Shown: in pieces, positions 27,647 to 36,747 of the stretch | How positions within the stretch are numbered: position 1 is the stretch's first letter | Layout: each line of letters begins with the position of its first letter | DNA from: Clostridia bacterium | GTDB lineage: Bacteria; Bacillota; Clostridia; Oscillospirales; Acutalibacteraceae | Direction: 5' to 3' | NCBI GenBank assembly: GCA_017409845.1 | Contig: JAFQRY010000016.1 | Span: 1-64,000 of the forward strand | DNA length: 64,000 nt | Made by a program: the position numbers and the translations under genes | Notes under the pieces: generated by a model | The model's input: the letters and a program-made list of their open reading frames with translations, nothing else | Told to the model about the DNA's origin: nothing | The model's database searches: none

Positions 27647-27671
27647 ATAGAGATTGACGGGAGAAAATTAT

Positions 27672-29630
27672 ATGGATAAATTCGTGCTTCACTCAAAATA
27701 CAAGCCGACGGGCGACCAGCCTCAGGCAATATCGGAGCTTGTTGACGGTCTCAACAAGGGCTACGGAGAGCAGACGCTTTTGGGCGTTACGGGCTCGGGC
27801 AAAACCTTCACGATGGCAAACATCATCGAGAAGGTCAACCGTCCCACGCTCATTCTTGCCCACAACAAAACCCTTGCCTCCCAGCTCTGCTCGGAATTCC
27901 GTGAATTCTTCCCCGAAAACGCCGTTGAATATTTTGTTTCATACTATGATTATTATCAGCCCGAAGCATATATTCCCACAACCGACACCTATATAGAAAA
28001 AGATTCCGCCGTCAATGATGAAATAGATAAGCTCCGCCACTCGGCAACCTCCGCTCTTTCTGAGCGGCGTGATGTTATCATCGTTGCCAGCGTTTCATGC
28101 ATATATACTCTCGGCGACCCGATTGACTACCGCAGTATGGTTATTTCTCTTCGCACGGGAATGGAAAAAAGCCGAGATGAGCTGATTGAAAAGCTCGTTT
28201 CGATTCAATATGAAAGAAACGACATCGACTTCAGCCGTAACAAATTCCGTGTCAGGGGCGATGTTGTTGAAATCTTTCCCGTTTATTCAAACGAAAACGG
28301 AATAAGAGTTGAGTTTTTCGGCGATGAAATCGACCGCATAAGCGAGATAAACGCTCTGACGGGTCAGGTAAAAAGCGTTCTTTCCCATGCAGCAATTTAT
28401 CCTGCATCCCATTATGTTATCGCTCCCGAAAAAATGGAGCGTTCAATAGCTCAGATTTACGGCGAGATGCTTGACAGAGTCAGATATTTTGAAGAAAACG
28501 GCAAGCTGCTGGAGGCACAGAGAATAAGGCAGCGCACCGAATATGACATTGAAATGCTCCGTGAAACAGGCTTCTGCAAGGGCATTGAAAACTATTCGAG
28601 AATCATGTCGGGCAGACCCGAGGGCTCCTCACCGTTTACTCTTCTCAACTATTTTCCCGATGATTACCTGCTTTTTGTTGACGAATCCCATGTCACGCTT
28701 CCGCAGGTAAGAGCGATGTACGGCGGTGACAGAGCAAGAAAAGAAAGCCTGATTGAATTCGGCTTCCGTCTGCCGTCTGCCTATGATAACAGACCGCTGA
28801 CCTTTGATGAATTCTATGAAAGAACGGGTCAGAAAATATTTGTCAGTGCAACTCCGGGTGATTTTGAAAAAGAAAAAAGTTCACACATTGCAGAGCAGGT
28901 TATCAGACCTACGGGTCTGCTTGACCCCGAAATTTCAGTCCGCCCCACCGAGGGTCAGATTGATGACCTTGTTTCCGAAATCAACGCAAGAACGGAAAAA
29001 GGCGAGCGTGTGCTTGTTACAACCCTCACCAAGAGAATGGCTGAGGATTTAACGGATTATCTTGAAAATCTTGATATAAAGGTGCGTTACATGCACCATG
29101 ATATAGACACCATTGAGCGAATGGAAATCATAAGAGGTCTGCGTCTGGGCGATTTTGATGTTTTAATCGGAATCAACCTTCTGCGTGAAGGTCTTGATAT
29201 TCCCGAGGTTTCACTCGTTGCAATCCTTGATGCGGACAAGGAGGGCTTCCTGCGTTCGGAAACATCGCTTATCCAGACCATAGGCAGAGCAGCACGAAAC
29301 GCAGGCGGCACGGTTATCATGTATGCGGATAATGTTACTCCGTCAATGGAAAGAGCGATAACCGAAACTGTACGCCGCCGTGAAAAGCAGATGAAATACA
29401 ATGAAGAGCACGGCATTACTCCAAAAACAATTGTAAAAGATGTTTACGATATAATCGAGATTTCCGCAAAGAGCGATGATGACAAACCGATTTCAAAAAT
29501 GAGCAGAAAAGAGCGTGAGGAAATGATACTCAGGCTTACCGCTGAAATGAAGGCTGCGGCAAAGATACTTGAATTTGAGCATGCCGCTTATTTGCGTGAC
29601 AGAATCGAAAAACTCAGACGAGGTAAATAA
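27672..29630 (+). CDS. uvrB: Excinuclease ABC subunit B
   Basis: The 652-residue damage-verification helicase of nucleotide excision repair. Walker A GVTGSGKT (38-45), the beta-hairpin region [14 protein letters not shown], a late QTIGRAARN motif and a C-terminal UVR domain ([16 protein letters not shown]) are all present. The ATG at 27672 follows GGGAG; a TTG at 27654 in frame is less likely. Operon with uvrA under an SOS box. Confidence 0.97.
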   Translation: MDKFVLHSKYKPTGDQPQAISELVDGLNKGYGEQTLLGVTGSGKTFTMANIIEKVNRPTLILAHNKTLASQLCSEFREFFPENAVEYFVSYYDYYQPEAYIPTTDTYIEKDSAVNDEIDKLRHSATSALSERRDVIIVASVSCIYTLGDPIDYRSMVISLRTGMEKSRDELIEKLVSIQYERNDIDFSRNKFRVRGDVVEIFPVYSNENGIRVEFFGDEIDRISEINALTGQVKSVLSHAAIYPASHYVIAPEKMERSIAQIYGEMLDRVRYFEENGKLLEAQRIRQRTEYDIEMLRETGFCKGIENYSRIMSGRPEGSSPFTLLNYFPDDYLLFVDESHVTLPQVRAMYGGDRARKESLIEFGFRLPSAYDNRPLTFDEFYERTGQKIFVSATPGDFEKEKSSHIAEQVIRPTGLLDPEISVRPTEGQIDDLVSEINARTEKGERVLVTTLTKRMAEDLTDYLENLDIKVRYMHHDIDTIERMEIIRGLRLGDFDVLIGINLLREGLDIPEVSLVAILDADKEGFLRSETSLIQTIGRAARNAGGTVIMYADNVTPSMERAITETVRRREKQMKYNEEHGITPKTIVKDVYDIIEISAKSDDDKPISKMSRKEREEMILRLTAEMKAAAKILEFEHAAYLRDRIEKLRRGK

Positions 29631-29633
29631 TAA

Positions 29634-32462
29634 ATGGCTATAAAAAATCTTACTGTCAAGGGTGCGAAGGAGCATAACCTTAAAAATGTTGATATAACAA
29701 TCCCCCGTGACAAGCTTGTTGTTTTCACGGGTCTTTCGGGCTCGGGAAAATCCTCCCTTGCCTTCGACACAATCTATGCCGAGGGTCAGAGAAGATATGT
29801 TGAATCGCTTTCATCATATGCAAGACAGTTCCTCGGTCAGATGGAAAAGCCCAACATTGAAAGCATCGAGGGTCTCTCCCCCGCTATTTCCATTGACCAG
29901 AAAACCACATCAAAGAACCCGCGTTCAACCGTCGGCACGGTCACTGAAATTTATGACTATCTGCGTCTGCTCTATGCAAGAATAGGCATTCCACACTGTC
30001 CCGAATGCGGCAGGGAAATCAGCAGACAAACGGTTGATGACATAACAACTCAGGTGCTTTCGCTCCCCGAGGGCACGAAAATCCAGGTTATGGCACCCAT
30101 CGCAAGAGGCAAAAAGGGTGAATATGTAAAAGAGCTTGACTCAATCCGCAAAGGCGGCTACGCAAGAGTCCGCATTGACGGAATAATTTACGATTTATCC
30201 GAGGAAATAAAGCTCGAAAAGAATATCAAGCATAATATTGAGGTTGTTGTTGACCGACTTGTTATCAAAGAAGGAATCCGTTCAAGGCTTGCGGATTCAA
30301 TCGAAACCGCAACCAATTTAACAGACGGGCTTCTGCTGATTGATGTTATCGGCGGCGAGGAGCAGCTTTATTCGCTTAACTATGCCTGCCCCGAGCACGG
30401 AGTCAGCATTGAAGAGCTTGAGCCCCGCTCGTTTTCATTCAACAATCCGTTCGGTGCATGCCCGAAGTGCACGGGTCTGAGTGTGTTTATGCGTGTTGAC
30501 CCGAAAATGGTCATTCCCGATGATAAGCTTTCAATCCGTGACGGTGCAATAAAAGCAAGCGGATGGTCCGTTGCCGACGGCGGCACGATTGCACAGATGT
30601 ATTACGAAGGCATCGCGAATGCCTATGATTTTTCGCTCGACACTCCGTTCAGGGATCTTCCGAAAAAAGCGAAGGATGTTATTTTCTACGGCACGGGCGG
30701 CAAAAAAATAAAGCTTGAACGCAAGAGCGAATACGGCAGCGGCACTTACATGACGGATTTTGAGGGTATCATCAACAATCTTGAACGCCGCTACAGAGAA
30801 ACAACAAGCGAATATTCGAGAAACGAAATTGAAGGATATATGTCGAGCGTAAAATGCCCCGAATGCGGCGGTGCAAGACTCAGAAAAGAATCTCTCGGAG
30901 TTACCGTCGGCGGCATCAACATTGACGAATTTGTCAACAAGCCCATTGATGAAGAAATTGAATTTCTCGACAGTCTGACTCTCAGCGAAAGAGACAGCAT
31001 GATTGCCGGGCAGATTATAAAAGAAATCAGAAGCAGGCTCAACTTTCTTTCAAGTGTCGGTCTGAATTATCTCACCCTTGCCCGTTCATCTGCCACACTT
31101 TCGGGCGGTGAGGCACAGAGAATACGCCTTGCAACGCAGATAGGCTCATCACTCATGGGCGTTCTTTATATTCTTGATGAACCGAGCATCGGTCTGCATC
31201 AGCGTGACAATTCAAAGCTTCTCAGAACCCTGCAGGAGCTCCGCGACCTCGGCAACACTCTTATTGTTGTTGAGCACGATGAAGAAACGATGAGAGCGGC
31301 AGACTATATTGTTGATGTCGGTCCGGGTGCAGGCATTCACGGCGGTGAAATAGTCTGCTGCGGCGATATAAACGACATTATTTCCTGCGAAAAATCAATA
31401 ACAGGTCAGTATCTCAGCGGCAAAAAATATATTCCCCTGCCGGAAAAACGCAGGGAAGGCAACGGTAAGTCGCTTACCGTTTACGGAGCAAGGGAAAACA
31501 ATCTTAAAAATATTGATGTTGAATTTCCGCTCGGAAAATTCATCAGCGTAACGGGTGTTTCGGGCTCGGGAAAATCCTCGCTCGTCAATGAAATTCTCAA
31601 CAAATATCTTGCAACCGAGCTCAACAACGCAAAAAAAATACCCGGCGACCATGATAAAATCACGGGTGCTGAGTATCTTGACAAGGTTATCAACATTGAC
31701 CAGTCCCCCATCGGACGCACTCCCCGTTCAAACCCTGCAACCTATACGGGAGTTTTCAACGATATCCGTGAGCTTTTCGCCTCCACCGTTGACTCAAAAA
31801 AGAAGGGCTACAAGGCAAACCGTTTTTCATTCAATGTCAAGGGCGGCAGATGCGAAGCGTGTCAGGGCGACGGCATAGTCAAAATCGAAATGCATTTTAT
31901 GAGTGATATCTATGTGCCGTGCGAGGTCTGCGGCGGCAAACGCTACAACAGAGAAACGCTTGAAGTCAGATATAAAGGAAAAAATATCCACGATATTCTC
32001 GATATGACGGTTGAAGAAGGAATGAATTTCTTTGAGAGCATTCCGAAAATCCACCGCAAAATCAAAACTCTTTATGATGTCGGTCTCGGCTACATCAAAA
32101 TCGGTCAGCCCGCAACAACTCTTTCAGGCGGCGAAGCACAGAGAGTAAAGCTTGCAACCGAGCTTTCAAAAATTTCAACGGGCAGAACGGTATATATCCT
32201 TGACGAACCCACAACGGGTCTTCACACCGCCGATGTTCACAGACTGATTGATGTGCTCCAGAGGTTTGTTGACAAGGGTAATACAGTTATCGTTATCGAG
32301 CACAATCTTGATGTTATAAAGGTATCCGACCATATTATCGACCTCGGACCCGAGGGCGGTAACGGCGGCGGAAAAATCGTTGCCCAAGGTACTCCCGAAG
32401 AGGTTGCAAAATGCAAAAAATCCTATACGGGCATGTATCTGAAAGAGGTTTTGAAAAAGTAA
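29634..32462 (+). CDS. uvrA: Excinuclease ABC subunit A
   Basis: The 942-residue damage-recognition ATPase. It has two ABC modules: Walker [10 protein letters not shown] near 32 and GVSGSGKSS near 640, with ABC signatures [13 protein letters not shown] and [13 protein letters not shown]. Zinc motifs include [14 protein letters not shown] and CEACQGDG. Standard length. It starts 3 bases after uvrB. Confidence 0.97.
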   Translation: MAIKNLTVKGAKEHNLKNVDITIPRDKLVVFTGLSGSGKSSLAFDTIYAEGQRRYVESLSSYARQFLGQMEKPNIESIEGLSPAISIDQKTTSKNPRSTVGTVTEIYDYLRLLYARIGIPHCPECGREISRQTVDDITTQVLSLPEGTKIQVMAPIARGKKGEYVKELDSIRKGGYARVRIDGIIYDLSEEIKLEKNIKHNIEVVVDRLVIKEGIRSRLADSIETATNLTDGLLLIDVIGGEEQLYSLNYACPEHGVSIEELEPRSFSFNNPFGACPKCTGLSVFMRVDPKMVIPDDKLSIRDGAIKASGWSVADGGTIAQMYYEGIANAYDFSLDTPFRDLPKKAKDVIFYGTGGKKIKLERKSEYGSGTYMTDFEGIINNLERRYRETTSEYSRNEIEGYMSSVKCPECGGARLRKESLGVTVGGINIDEFVNKPIDEEIEFLDSLTLSERDSMIAGQIIKEIRSRLNFLSSVGLNYLTLARSSATLSGGEAQRIRLATQIGSSLMGVLYILDEPSIGLHQRDNSKLLRTLQELRDLGNTLIVVEHDEETMRAADYIVDVGPGAGIHGGEIVCCGDINDIISCEKSITGQYLSGKKYIPLPEKRREGNGKSLTVYGARENNLKNIDVEFPLGKFISVTGVSGSGKSSLVNEILNKYLATELNNAKKIPGDHDKITGAEYLDKVINIDQSPIGRTPRSNPATYTGVFNDIRELFASTVDSKKKGYKANRFSFNVKGGRCEACQGDGIVKIEMHFMSDIYVPCEVCGGKRYNRETLEVRYKGKNIHDILDMTVEEGMNFFESIPKIHRKIKTLYDVGLGYIKIGQPATTLSGGEAQRVKLATELSKISTGRTVYILDEPTTGLHTADVHRLIDVLQRFVDKGNTVIVIEHNLDVIKVSDHIIDLGPEGGNGGGKIVAQGTPEEVAKCKKSYTGMYLKEVLKK

Positions 32463-32473
32463 AGAATACAATT

Positions 32474-32505
32474 AACCCCACCTTGTGAAAGGTGGGGTTG
32501 TTTTT
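32474..32505 (+). terminator. Terminator of uvrBA
   Basis: AACCCCACCTT pairs with AAGGTGGGGTT around a 4-base loop (32474-32499), followed by a T-rich run. Leftward transcripts of the TM2 gene also meet it. Confidence 0.85.
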
Positions 32506-32923
32506 ATACATAATACGGATTAGGTTTAAAAATAAGCACAATAATATCAATTATCCAACCAATACCACATAATCCGACAGTGAAAAGATATAATAATCCC
32601 ATTCCGGTTTTACCTTCATAAAATTTATGAGCACCAATATATCCAAAAAGGATACAGAGCACAAGTGAAACCCATTTATTTTTTGCTCTGCCTACACGCA
32701 CCGCATTAATATTTTGGTTAACATTGGTGTTGGTATTTGTATTTGTGTTATTAATAACAATCGGAGCCTGATTCTGTGTATTGCCTTTCAGCTCTTCAAC
32801 CTGACACCCACACACTGGACAAACTACTGCTGCTTCCGGTATCTTCTGTCCGCAATGCTTACAAAATTTCAGATTTTGAGACTGTTGGTTATTCTGTACT
32901 GCATTTTGTTCCATATTTTCCAT
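32504..32923 (-). CDS. Zinc-ribbon and TM2-domain membrane protein (cassette 1)
   Basis: A 139-residue protein. The N-terminal zinc ribbon has CKHCG (about 20) and CPVCG (about 35), then an Asn/Thr-rich linker of about 30 residues, then a TM2 domain with two membrane helices (WVSLVLCILFGYIGAHKFY, and a second helix after the GKTG turn). TM2 proteins are widespread with unclear function. It is divergent from an XRE regulator, with operator-like repeats in the shared promoter region, the same arrangement as at 40192-41316. Start at 32923 behind AAAGAGGAA. Confidence 0.8.
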   Translation of the reverse strand: MENMEQNAVQNNQQSQNLKFCKHCGQKIPEAAVVCPVCGCQVEELKGNTQNQAPIVINNTNTNTNTNVNQNINAVRVGRAKNKWVSLVLCILFGYIGAHKFYEGKTGMGLLYLFTVGLCGIGWIIDIIVLIFKPNPYYV

Positions 32924-32955
32924 AGCAAATTCCTCTTTTTTTAAAATAATATCAC

Positions 32956-32996
32956 AATTTGAGATATAAGTCAATATCTCATTTTGAGATTTATAT
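32956..32996. promoter_or_regulatory. Operator-like repeats between the TM2 and XRE genes (cassette 1)
   Basis: Three copies of a TTTGAGAT-type half-site: direct at 32958-32967, inverted at 32974-32985 (ATATCTCATTTT) and direct again at 32982-32993. They lie next to the TATAAT at about 32994 of the rightward promoter. This arrangement suits autoregulation by the XRE protein and repression of both directions. Confidence 0.55.
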
Positions 32997-33018
32997 AATA
33001 GTAATGAGGAGGGAGTTT

Positions 33019-33243
33019 ATGAGATTAAAAGACATTCGTGAAGACAATGATATTACACAAAAAACTCTTTCCGAGTATTTGAATATAAAGCAAAATACTT
33101 ATTCGCAATACGAAACCGGACAAAGACAAATACCTATTGATATTCTTATCAGACTTGCTGTTTACTTTAACACCTCAACGGATTATATTTTGGAATTAAC
33201 AGATGTTCCGGACTCTTATCCCCGAAATCTGAATTACAAATAA
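33019..33243 (+). CDS. XRE-family transcriptional regulator (cassette 1)
   Basis: A 74-residue single-domain Cro/CI-type helix-turn-helix protein (TQKTLSEYLNIKQNTYSQYE, followed by the family FNTSTDYILEL segment). The ATG at 33019 follows GGAGGGAG; earlier in-frame ATGs lie inside the operator region. Probably a repressor of the divergent TM2 gene and of itself. Confidence 0.85.
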   Translation: MRLKDIREDNDITQKTLSEYLNIKQNTYSQYETGQRQIPIDILIRLAVYFNTSTDYILELTDVPDSYPRNLNYK

Positions 33244-33282
33244 TATTTCAAACTCCGATCCTATCGTTCAATGCAACCACAA

Positions 33283-33327
33283 CCGCACATTGCGGTGCAG
33301 CGGGTCGTCGGGTCGCCGACCCCTACA
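33283..33327. repeat. Intergenic palindromic repeat
   Basis: CCGCA-N3-TGCGG at 33283-33295 is followed by GGGTCGCCGACCC at 33310-33322 and CTACA. The GTAGGGG-capped palindrome is a sequence variant of those at 24243 and 24358. Confidence 0.5.
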
Positions 33328-33352
33328 AATCTTTTGAAATCAACAGCAAAAA

Positions 33353-33380
33353 ATCCCTGCTCTCGATTGAGAACAGGGAT
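33353..33380 (-). terminator. Terminator of the GGGtGRT operon
   Basis: On the minus strand ATCCCTG-tt-CTC-aatc-GAG-ag-CAGGGAT followed by six T, just beyond the stop at 33394. Confidence 0.8.
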
Positions 33381-33393
33381 TAATTTTTTGAAA

Positions 33394-34392
33394 TTATTTC
33401 ATTGCCTCTTCAACAGCAACTGCGCAAGCAACGGTCATACCAACCATGGGGTTGTTACCTGCACCTATCAAGCCCATCATTTCAACGTGAGCGGGAACTG
33501 ATGATGAACCTGCAAACTGTGCGTCTGAGTGCATACGACCCATTGTATCTGTCATACCGTAGGAAGCGGGACCTGCTGCCATGTTATCAGGATGAAGAGT
33601 ACGGCCTGTGCCGCCGCCCGATGCAACTGAGAAATAGTTAACGCCGTTTTCGTTGCACCACTTCTTGTATGTGCCTGCAACGGGATGCTGGAATCTTGTG
33701 GGGTTGGTTGAGTTACCTGTGATGGAAACACCAACATTTTCAAGCTTCATGATAGCAACGCCTTCGGGAACATTGTCTGCACCGTAGCATTTAACCTTTG
33801 CTCTGTCGCCTGTTGAATATGCTTTTTCTTCAACAACGGTAACAGTTTCAGCATAAGGATCAAACTCGGTCTTGCAGTATGTGAAGCCGTTGATTCTTGA
33901 AATGATCATAGCAGCATCCTTACCGAGACCGTTGAGGATAACTCTGAGGGGCTTAACACGAACCTTGTTTGCGTTGAGGGCAATTTTGATTGCACCTTCA
34001 GCAGCAGCAAATGATTCGTGACCTGCGAGGAAGCAGAAGCACTCTGTTTCTTCTGAAAGAAGCATCTTGCCGAGGTTACCGTGGCCGATACCAACCTTTC
34101 TGTTATCAGCAACTGAACCGGGGATGCAGAATGACTGAAGACCGATACCGATAGCGGCAGCAGCGTCAGCAGCCTTTGTGCAGCCTGTCTTGATAGCGAT
34201 TGCACAGCCTACAGTGTATGCCCAAACAGCGTTTTCAAAGCAGATGGGCTGAGTTTCTCTTACTATCTTGTCGCAATCGACGCCCTTTGCAAGAGTGATT
34301 TCCTTGCATTCTTCGATTGAAGAAATGCCGTATTCCTTAAGACAAGCATTGATCTGGTCAATACGTCTTTCGTAGCTTTCAAATAATGCCAT
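33394..34392 (-). CDS. GGGtGRT family protein
   Basis: A 332-residue protein carrying the name-giving motif GGGTGRT at 259-265. It has many conserved-looking Gly, Cys and His patches (GIGHGNLGKMLLS, CFCFLAGHESF, PTRFQHPVAGTY). It has no signal peptide; several hydrophobic stretches are too short or too small-residue-rich to be clear membrane helices. The family is found mainly in anaerobic gut Firmicutes and has no characterised member that I know of. It follows an IscU-like gene by 19 bases, so the two are co-transcribed. Confidence 0.8.
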   Translation of the reverse strand: MALFESYERRIDQINACLKEYGISSIEECKEITLAKGVDCDKIVRETQPICFENAVWAYTVGCAIAIKTGCTKAADAAAAIGIGLQSFCIPGSVADNRKVGIGHGNLGKMLLSEETECFCFLAGHESFAAAEGAIKIALNANKVRVKPLRVILNGLGKDAAMIISRINGFTYCKTEFDPYAETVTVVEEKAYSTGDRAKVKCYGADNVPEGVAIMKLENVGVSITGNSTNPTRFQHPVAGTYKKWCNENGVNYFSVASGGGTGRTLHPDNMAAGPASYGMTDTMGRMHSDAQFAGSSSVPAHVEMMGLIGAGNNPMVGMTVACAVAVEEAMK

Positions 34393-34411
34393 TATTCTTT
34401 ACCTCCTGCAA

Positions 34412-35107
34412 TTATTCTTTTCTGGGATCGATGTACTTAGCGGCATCTGCGAATCTGCCGTAAGTGCCGATTGCCTTATTGTATGCATCGTTGGGTGTGT
34501 CGCCCTTCTTGATGAAGTCAGTCATCTTGCCGAGTGAAACGAATTCATAGCCGATAACCTGATTGTCTTCGTCAAGAGCAAGTCTTGTTACATAGCCTTC
34601 AGCCATTTCAAGATAACGAACGCCCTTAACCTTTGTGCCGTACATTGTGCCGACCTGTGAGCGGAGACCCTTACCGAGGTCTTCAAGACCTGCACCGACT
34701 GAAAGACCGTCGTCTGAGAAAGCGGACTGTGAACGGCCGTAAACAATCTGAAGGAAAAGCTCTCTCATAGCTGTGTTGATAGCATCGCAAACGAGGTCTG
34801 TGTTGAGAGCTTCGAGGATGGTCTTGCCGGGAAGGATTTCAGCAGCCATAGCAGCTGAGTGAGTCATACCCGAGCAGCCGATTGTTTCAACAAGAGCCTC
34901 TTCGATGATACCGTTTTTAACATTGAGTGAAAGCTTGCAGGCACCCTGCTGGGGAGCACACCAGCCAACACCGTGTGTGAAAGCGGAAATATCCTTGATT
35001 TCGTAAGCCTTGACCCACTTGCCCTCTTCGGGGATGGGAGCAGGACCGTGGTTGGGTCCCTTGGCTACGCAGCACATTTCCTGTACTTCGCGTGAATAGT
35101 TAATCAT
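34412..35107 (-). CDS. IscU/NifU-N-like iron-sulfur scaffold homologue paired with GGGtGRT protein
   Basis: A 231-residue protein. Residues about 45-110 look like the IscU fold: GVGWCAPQQGACKLSL (Cys50, Cys57), a GIIEEALVETIGCSG stretch (Cys78) and AMAAEILPGKTILEAL. In IscU the first and second Cys regions and a third, later Cys bind the cluster. The third (HCS-type) cysteine is not evident here and a C-terminal extension of about 100 residues is extra. It may therefore bind a cluster or another ligand without being a general scaffold. Own promoter; AAAGGAGAA before the ATG. Confidence 0.7.
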   Translation of the reverse strand: MINYSREVQEMCCVAKGPNHGPAPIPEEGKWVKAYEIKDISAFTHGVGWCAPQQGACKLSLNVKNGIIEEALVETIGCSGMTHSAAMAAEILPGKTILEALNTDLVCDAINTAMRELFLQIVYGRSQSAFSDDGLSVGAGLEDLGKGLRSQVGTMYGTKVKGVRYLEMAEGYVTRLALDEDNQVIGYEFVSLGKMTDFIKKGDTPNDAYNKAIGTYGRFADAAKYIDPRKE

Positions 35108-35152
35108 TTTGAATTTCTCCTTTCAAAAGAGATGATAATTTAAACCTTTAAT

Positions 35153-35181
35153 ATATTAACCTAAATTTTGCCTGATATCAA
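35153..35181 (-). promoter_or_regulatory. Sigma-A promoter of the IscU-like/GGGtGRT operon
   Basis: On the minus strand TTGATA (35181-35176), 17-bp spacer, TAATAT (35158-35153), about 45 bases before the start. Confidence 0.65.
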
Positions 35182-35242
35182 GTGTAAATTTGCACAACAA
35201 ATTGCAAAATACCGCATTTTTTATAAACATCATATAAAAAGC

Positions 35243-35279
35243 ATGCCATTCCGAACAGCATGAAGGTTCAGAATGGCAT
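35243..35279 (-). terminator. Terminator of the alpha-mannosidase / membrane protein operon
   Basis: ATGCCATTC and GAATGGCAT form a 9-bp stem with inner AAC/GTT pairing, and TTTTTAT follows on the minus strand, right after the stop at 35287. Confidence 0.8.
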
Positions 35280-35286
35280 TACATTA

Positions 35287-35943
35287 TTATAATTTCTTAG
35301 CCTTGTAAAGACCGAATGCACCGAGAACAGCCGCAACGATTGTTACGAACATAAGGGTGCCGACACCCATTGTGGGTGAGAAGATAAGAACGATAACGCC
35401 GACGATAACGGGCAGAGGAACAAGCTTCCAATGCTTTGCAAAATAGCTTGCACCGAGAGCACCGAAAAGTGCGGGAAGAACCCATTCAAATGCAGGCTTG
35501 AAAGCCGAGCCCTCTGCTGTGATGAGAGGAAGAACGGGTGAGAATGCAAGAACGCCGACGGCGATGATGATTGTTGTTGTGATCGAGGAAACACCGATAG
35601 CGATAGTTGAAATAACCTCGCCCTCCTCAGTGTTTGCACGGACCTTTGCATTTTCCATAGCAGCAAGACCTACGGGAAGCTTGAGGTTTGTGATGTTACC
35701 CGTAACAAAGCTGAGATAGGTGCCGCCTGCACCGAGCATGGGAACATAGGTGATAACCTCGATAACTGCAGTTACCCAGTAAAGAAGCATGAGCTTGCTG
35801 AGAACAGACCAGAGAACGCTGAGCTCGGGCCATGCATTATAGTAAACGGATATTGCAACGGGGATTGAAAGGAGCATGAGCAATGCACCGATATTCCAGA
35901 GGATACCCCATCTGTGAACTCTGTCAAAATAATTTTTCTGCAT
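35287..35943 (-). CDS. Polytopic membrane protein, partner of the DUF5058 protein
   Basis: A 218-residue protein with five or six hydrophobic helices (about 12-35, 44-71, 110-134, 152-168 and 174-213) and few charges between them. I recognise no transporter signature. It begins 20 bases after the DUF5058 gene with AAAGGAGAG before the ATG, and both follow an alpha-mannosidase gene. The pair may form one two-component membrane carrier, possibly for the sugar product; this is inference. Confidence 0.6.
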   Translation of the reverse strand: MQKNYFDRVHRWGILWNIGALLMLLSIPVAISVYYNAWPELSVLWSVLSKLMLLYWVTAVIEVITYVPMLGAGGTYLSFVTGNITNLKLPVGLAAMENAKVRANTEEGEVISTIAIGVSSITTTIIIAVGVLAFSPVLPLITAEGSAFKPAFEWVLPALFGALGASYFAKHWKLVPLPVIVGVIVLIFSPTMGVGTLMFVTIVAAVLGAFGLYKAKKL

Positions 35944-35963
35944 AATTCATTCTCTCCTTTCTC

Positions 35964-36737
35964 TTATCTCCAGACAAAGTCTGTAATGTTTGCGGGAAGA
36001 ACAGCCTCGAAAAGCATTGCCGCACCCATGCCGATAAACATTGCGATAGGCATTGTGAACGGGCGGAGTTTTTCAAGGTTGAATTTCTTGCAGATTGTTT
36101 CAAGAATAACCATTGCAACCATTGCAACGATAAGAACGCTGATTGACATAAAGCCTGCGTTGCCTACGCCGTCGGAGGTTGTGCCTGCGATTGCTCTTGC
36201 AATGAAAGCAGAAATAATACCGATGAAAGCAGCTGCGGAGATTGCATCGCCGAGCTTTGCGGCATTTTCATTCTTATTGACTGCCGAGCCGATTTTGCTC
36301 TGAAGCTTTTTGCAAACGAAGGGAAGCATGAGAAGCGGAGCAACGCTGCCGATTGTCATAGCCCATGCAACGGTTGAAAACTGCTGATGATCGGCAATTG
36401 AGCTTGTAAGAGTGCCGCCCATTGCTTCAACTGCAGTCTGGGCTGCGGTTGTTTCATAAGCAAGGTTGCCGATAACGGTAAGTCTTATCCAGGGAAGAAC
36501 TATGCCGAGTGCGTTTGCAAGAACGATAACGGTTGCGAGAATTGAAATTGCGGGAGCAACGGTGAAAAGAATGCTTGAAACAACCGTATTTTTAAGGGTT
36601 TCTTTTTTGATGCCGAGCTCTTTTGCGTGCTTCCACGACTTAACGATAAAGAACACGGATTGAAGGGTTACGAATGCAACAACACAGAGTGCTATCGCAT
36701 ACATAAAGGTATTTTCTTTGAAATCCAAAGATATCAC
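35964..36737 (-). CDS. DUF5058 family membrane protein
   Basis: A 257-residue protein with about seven membrane helices (YAIALCVVAFVTLQSVFFIV first). The conserved-looking VVSSILFTVAPAISIL and PLLMLPFVCK segments match what I remember of DUF5058. The function is unknown; gene order here (GH38, DUF5058, partner) suggests carbohydrate-linked transport. It begins 10 bases after the mannosidase stop. Confidence 0.65.
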   Translation of the reverse strand: MISLDFKENTFMYAIALCVVAFVTLQSVFFIVKSWKHAKELGIKKETLKNTVVSSILFTVAPAISILATVIVLANALGIVLPWIRLTVIGNLAYETTAAQTAVEAMGGTLTSSIADHQQFSTVAWAMTIGSVAPLLMLPFVCKKLQSKIGSAVNKNENAAKLGDAISAAAFIGIISAFIARAIAGTTSDGVGNAGFMSISVLIVAMVAMVILETICKKFNLEKLRPFTMPIAMFIGMGAAMLFEAVLPANITDFVWR

Positions 36738-36747
36738 TCCAATTCAA

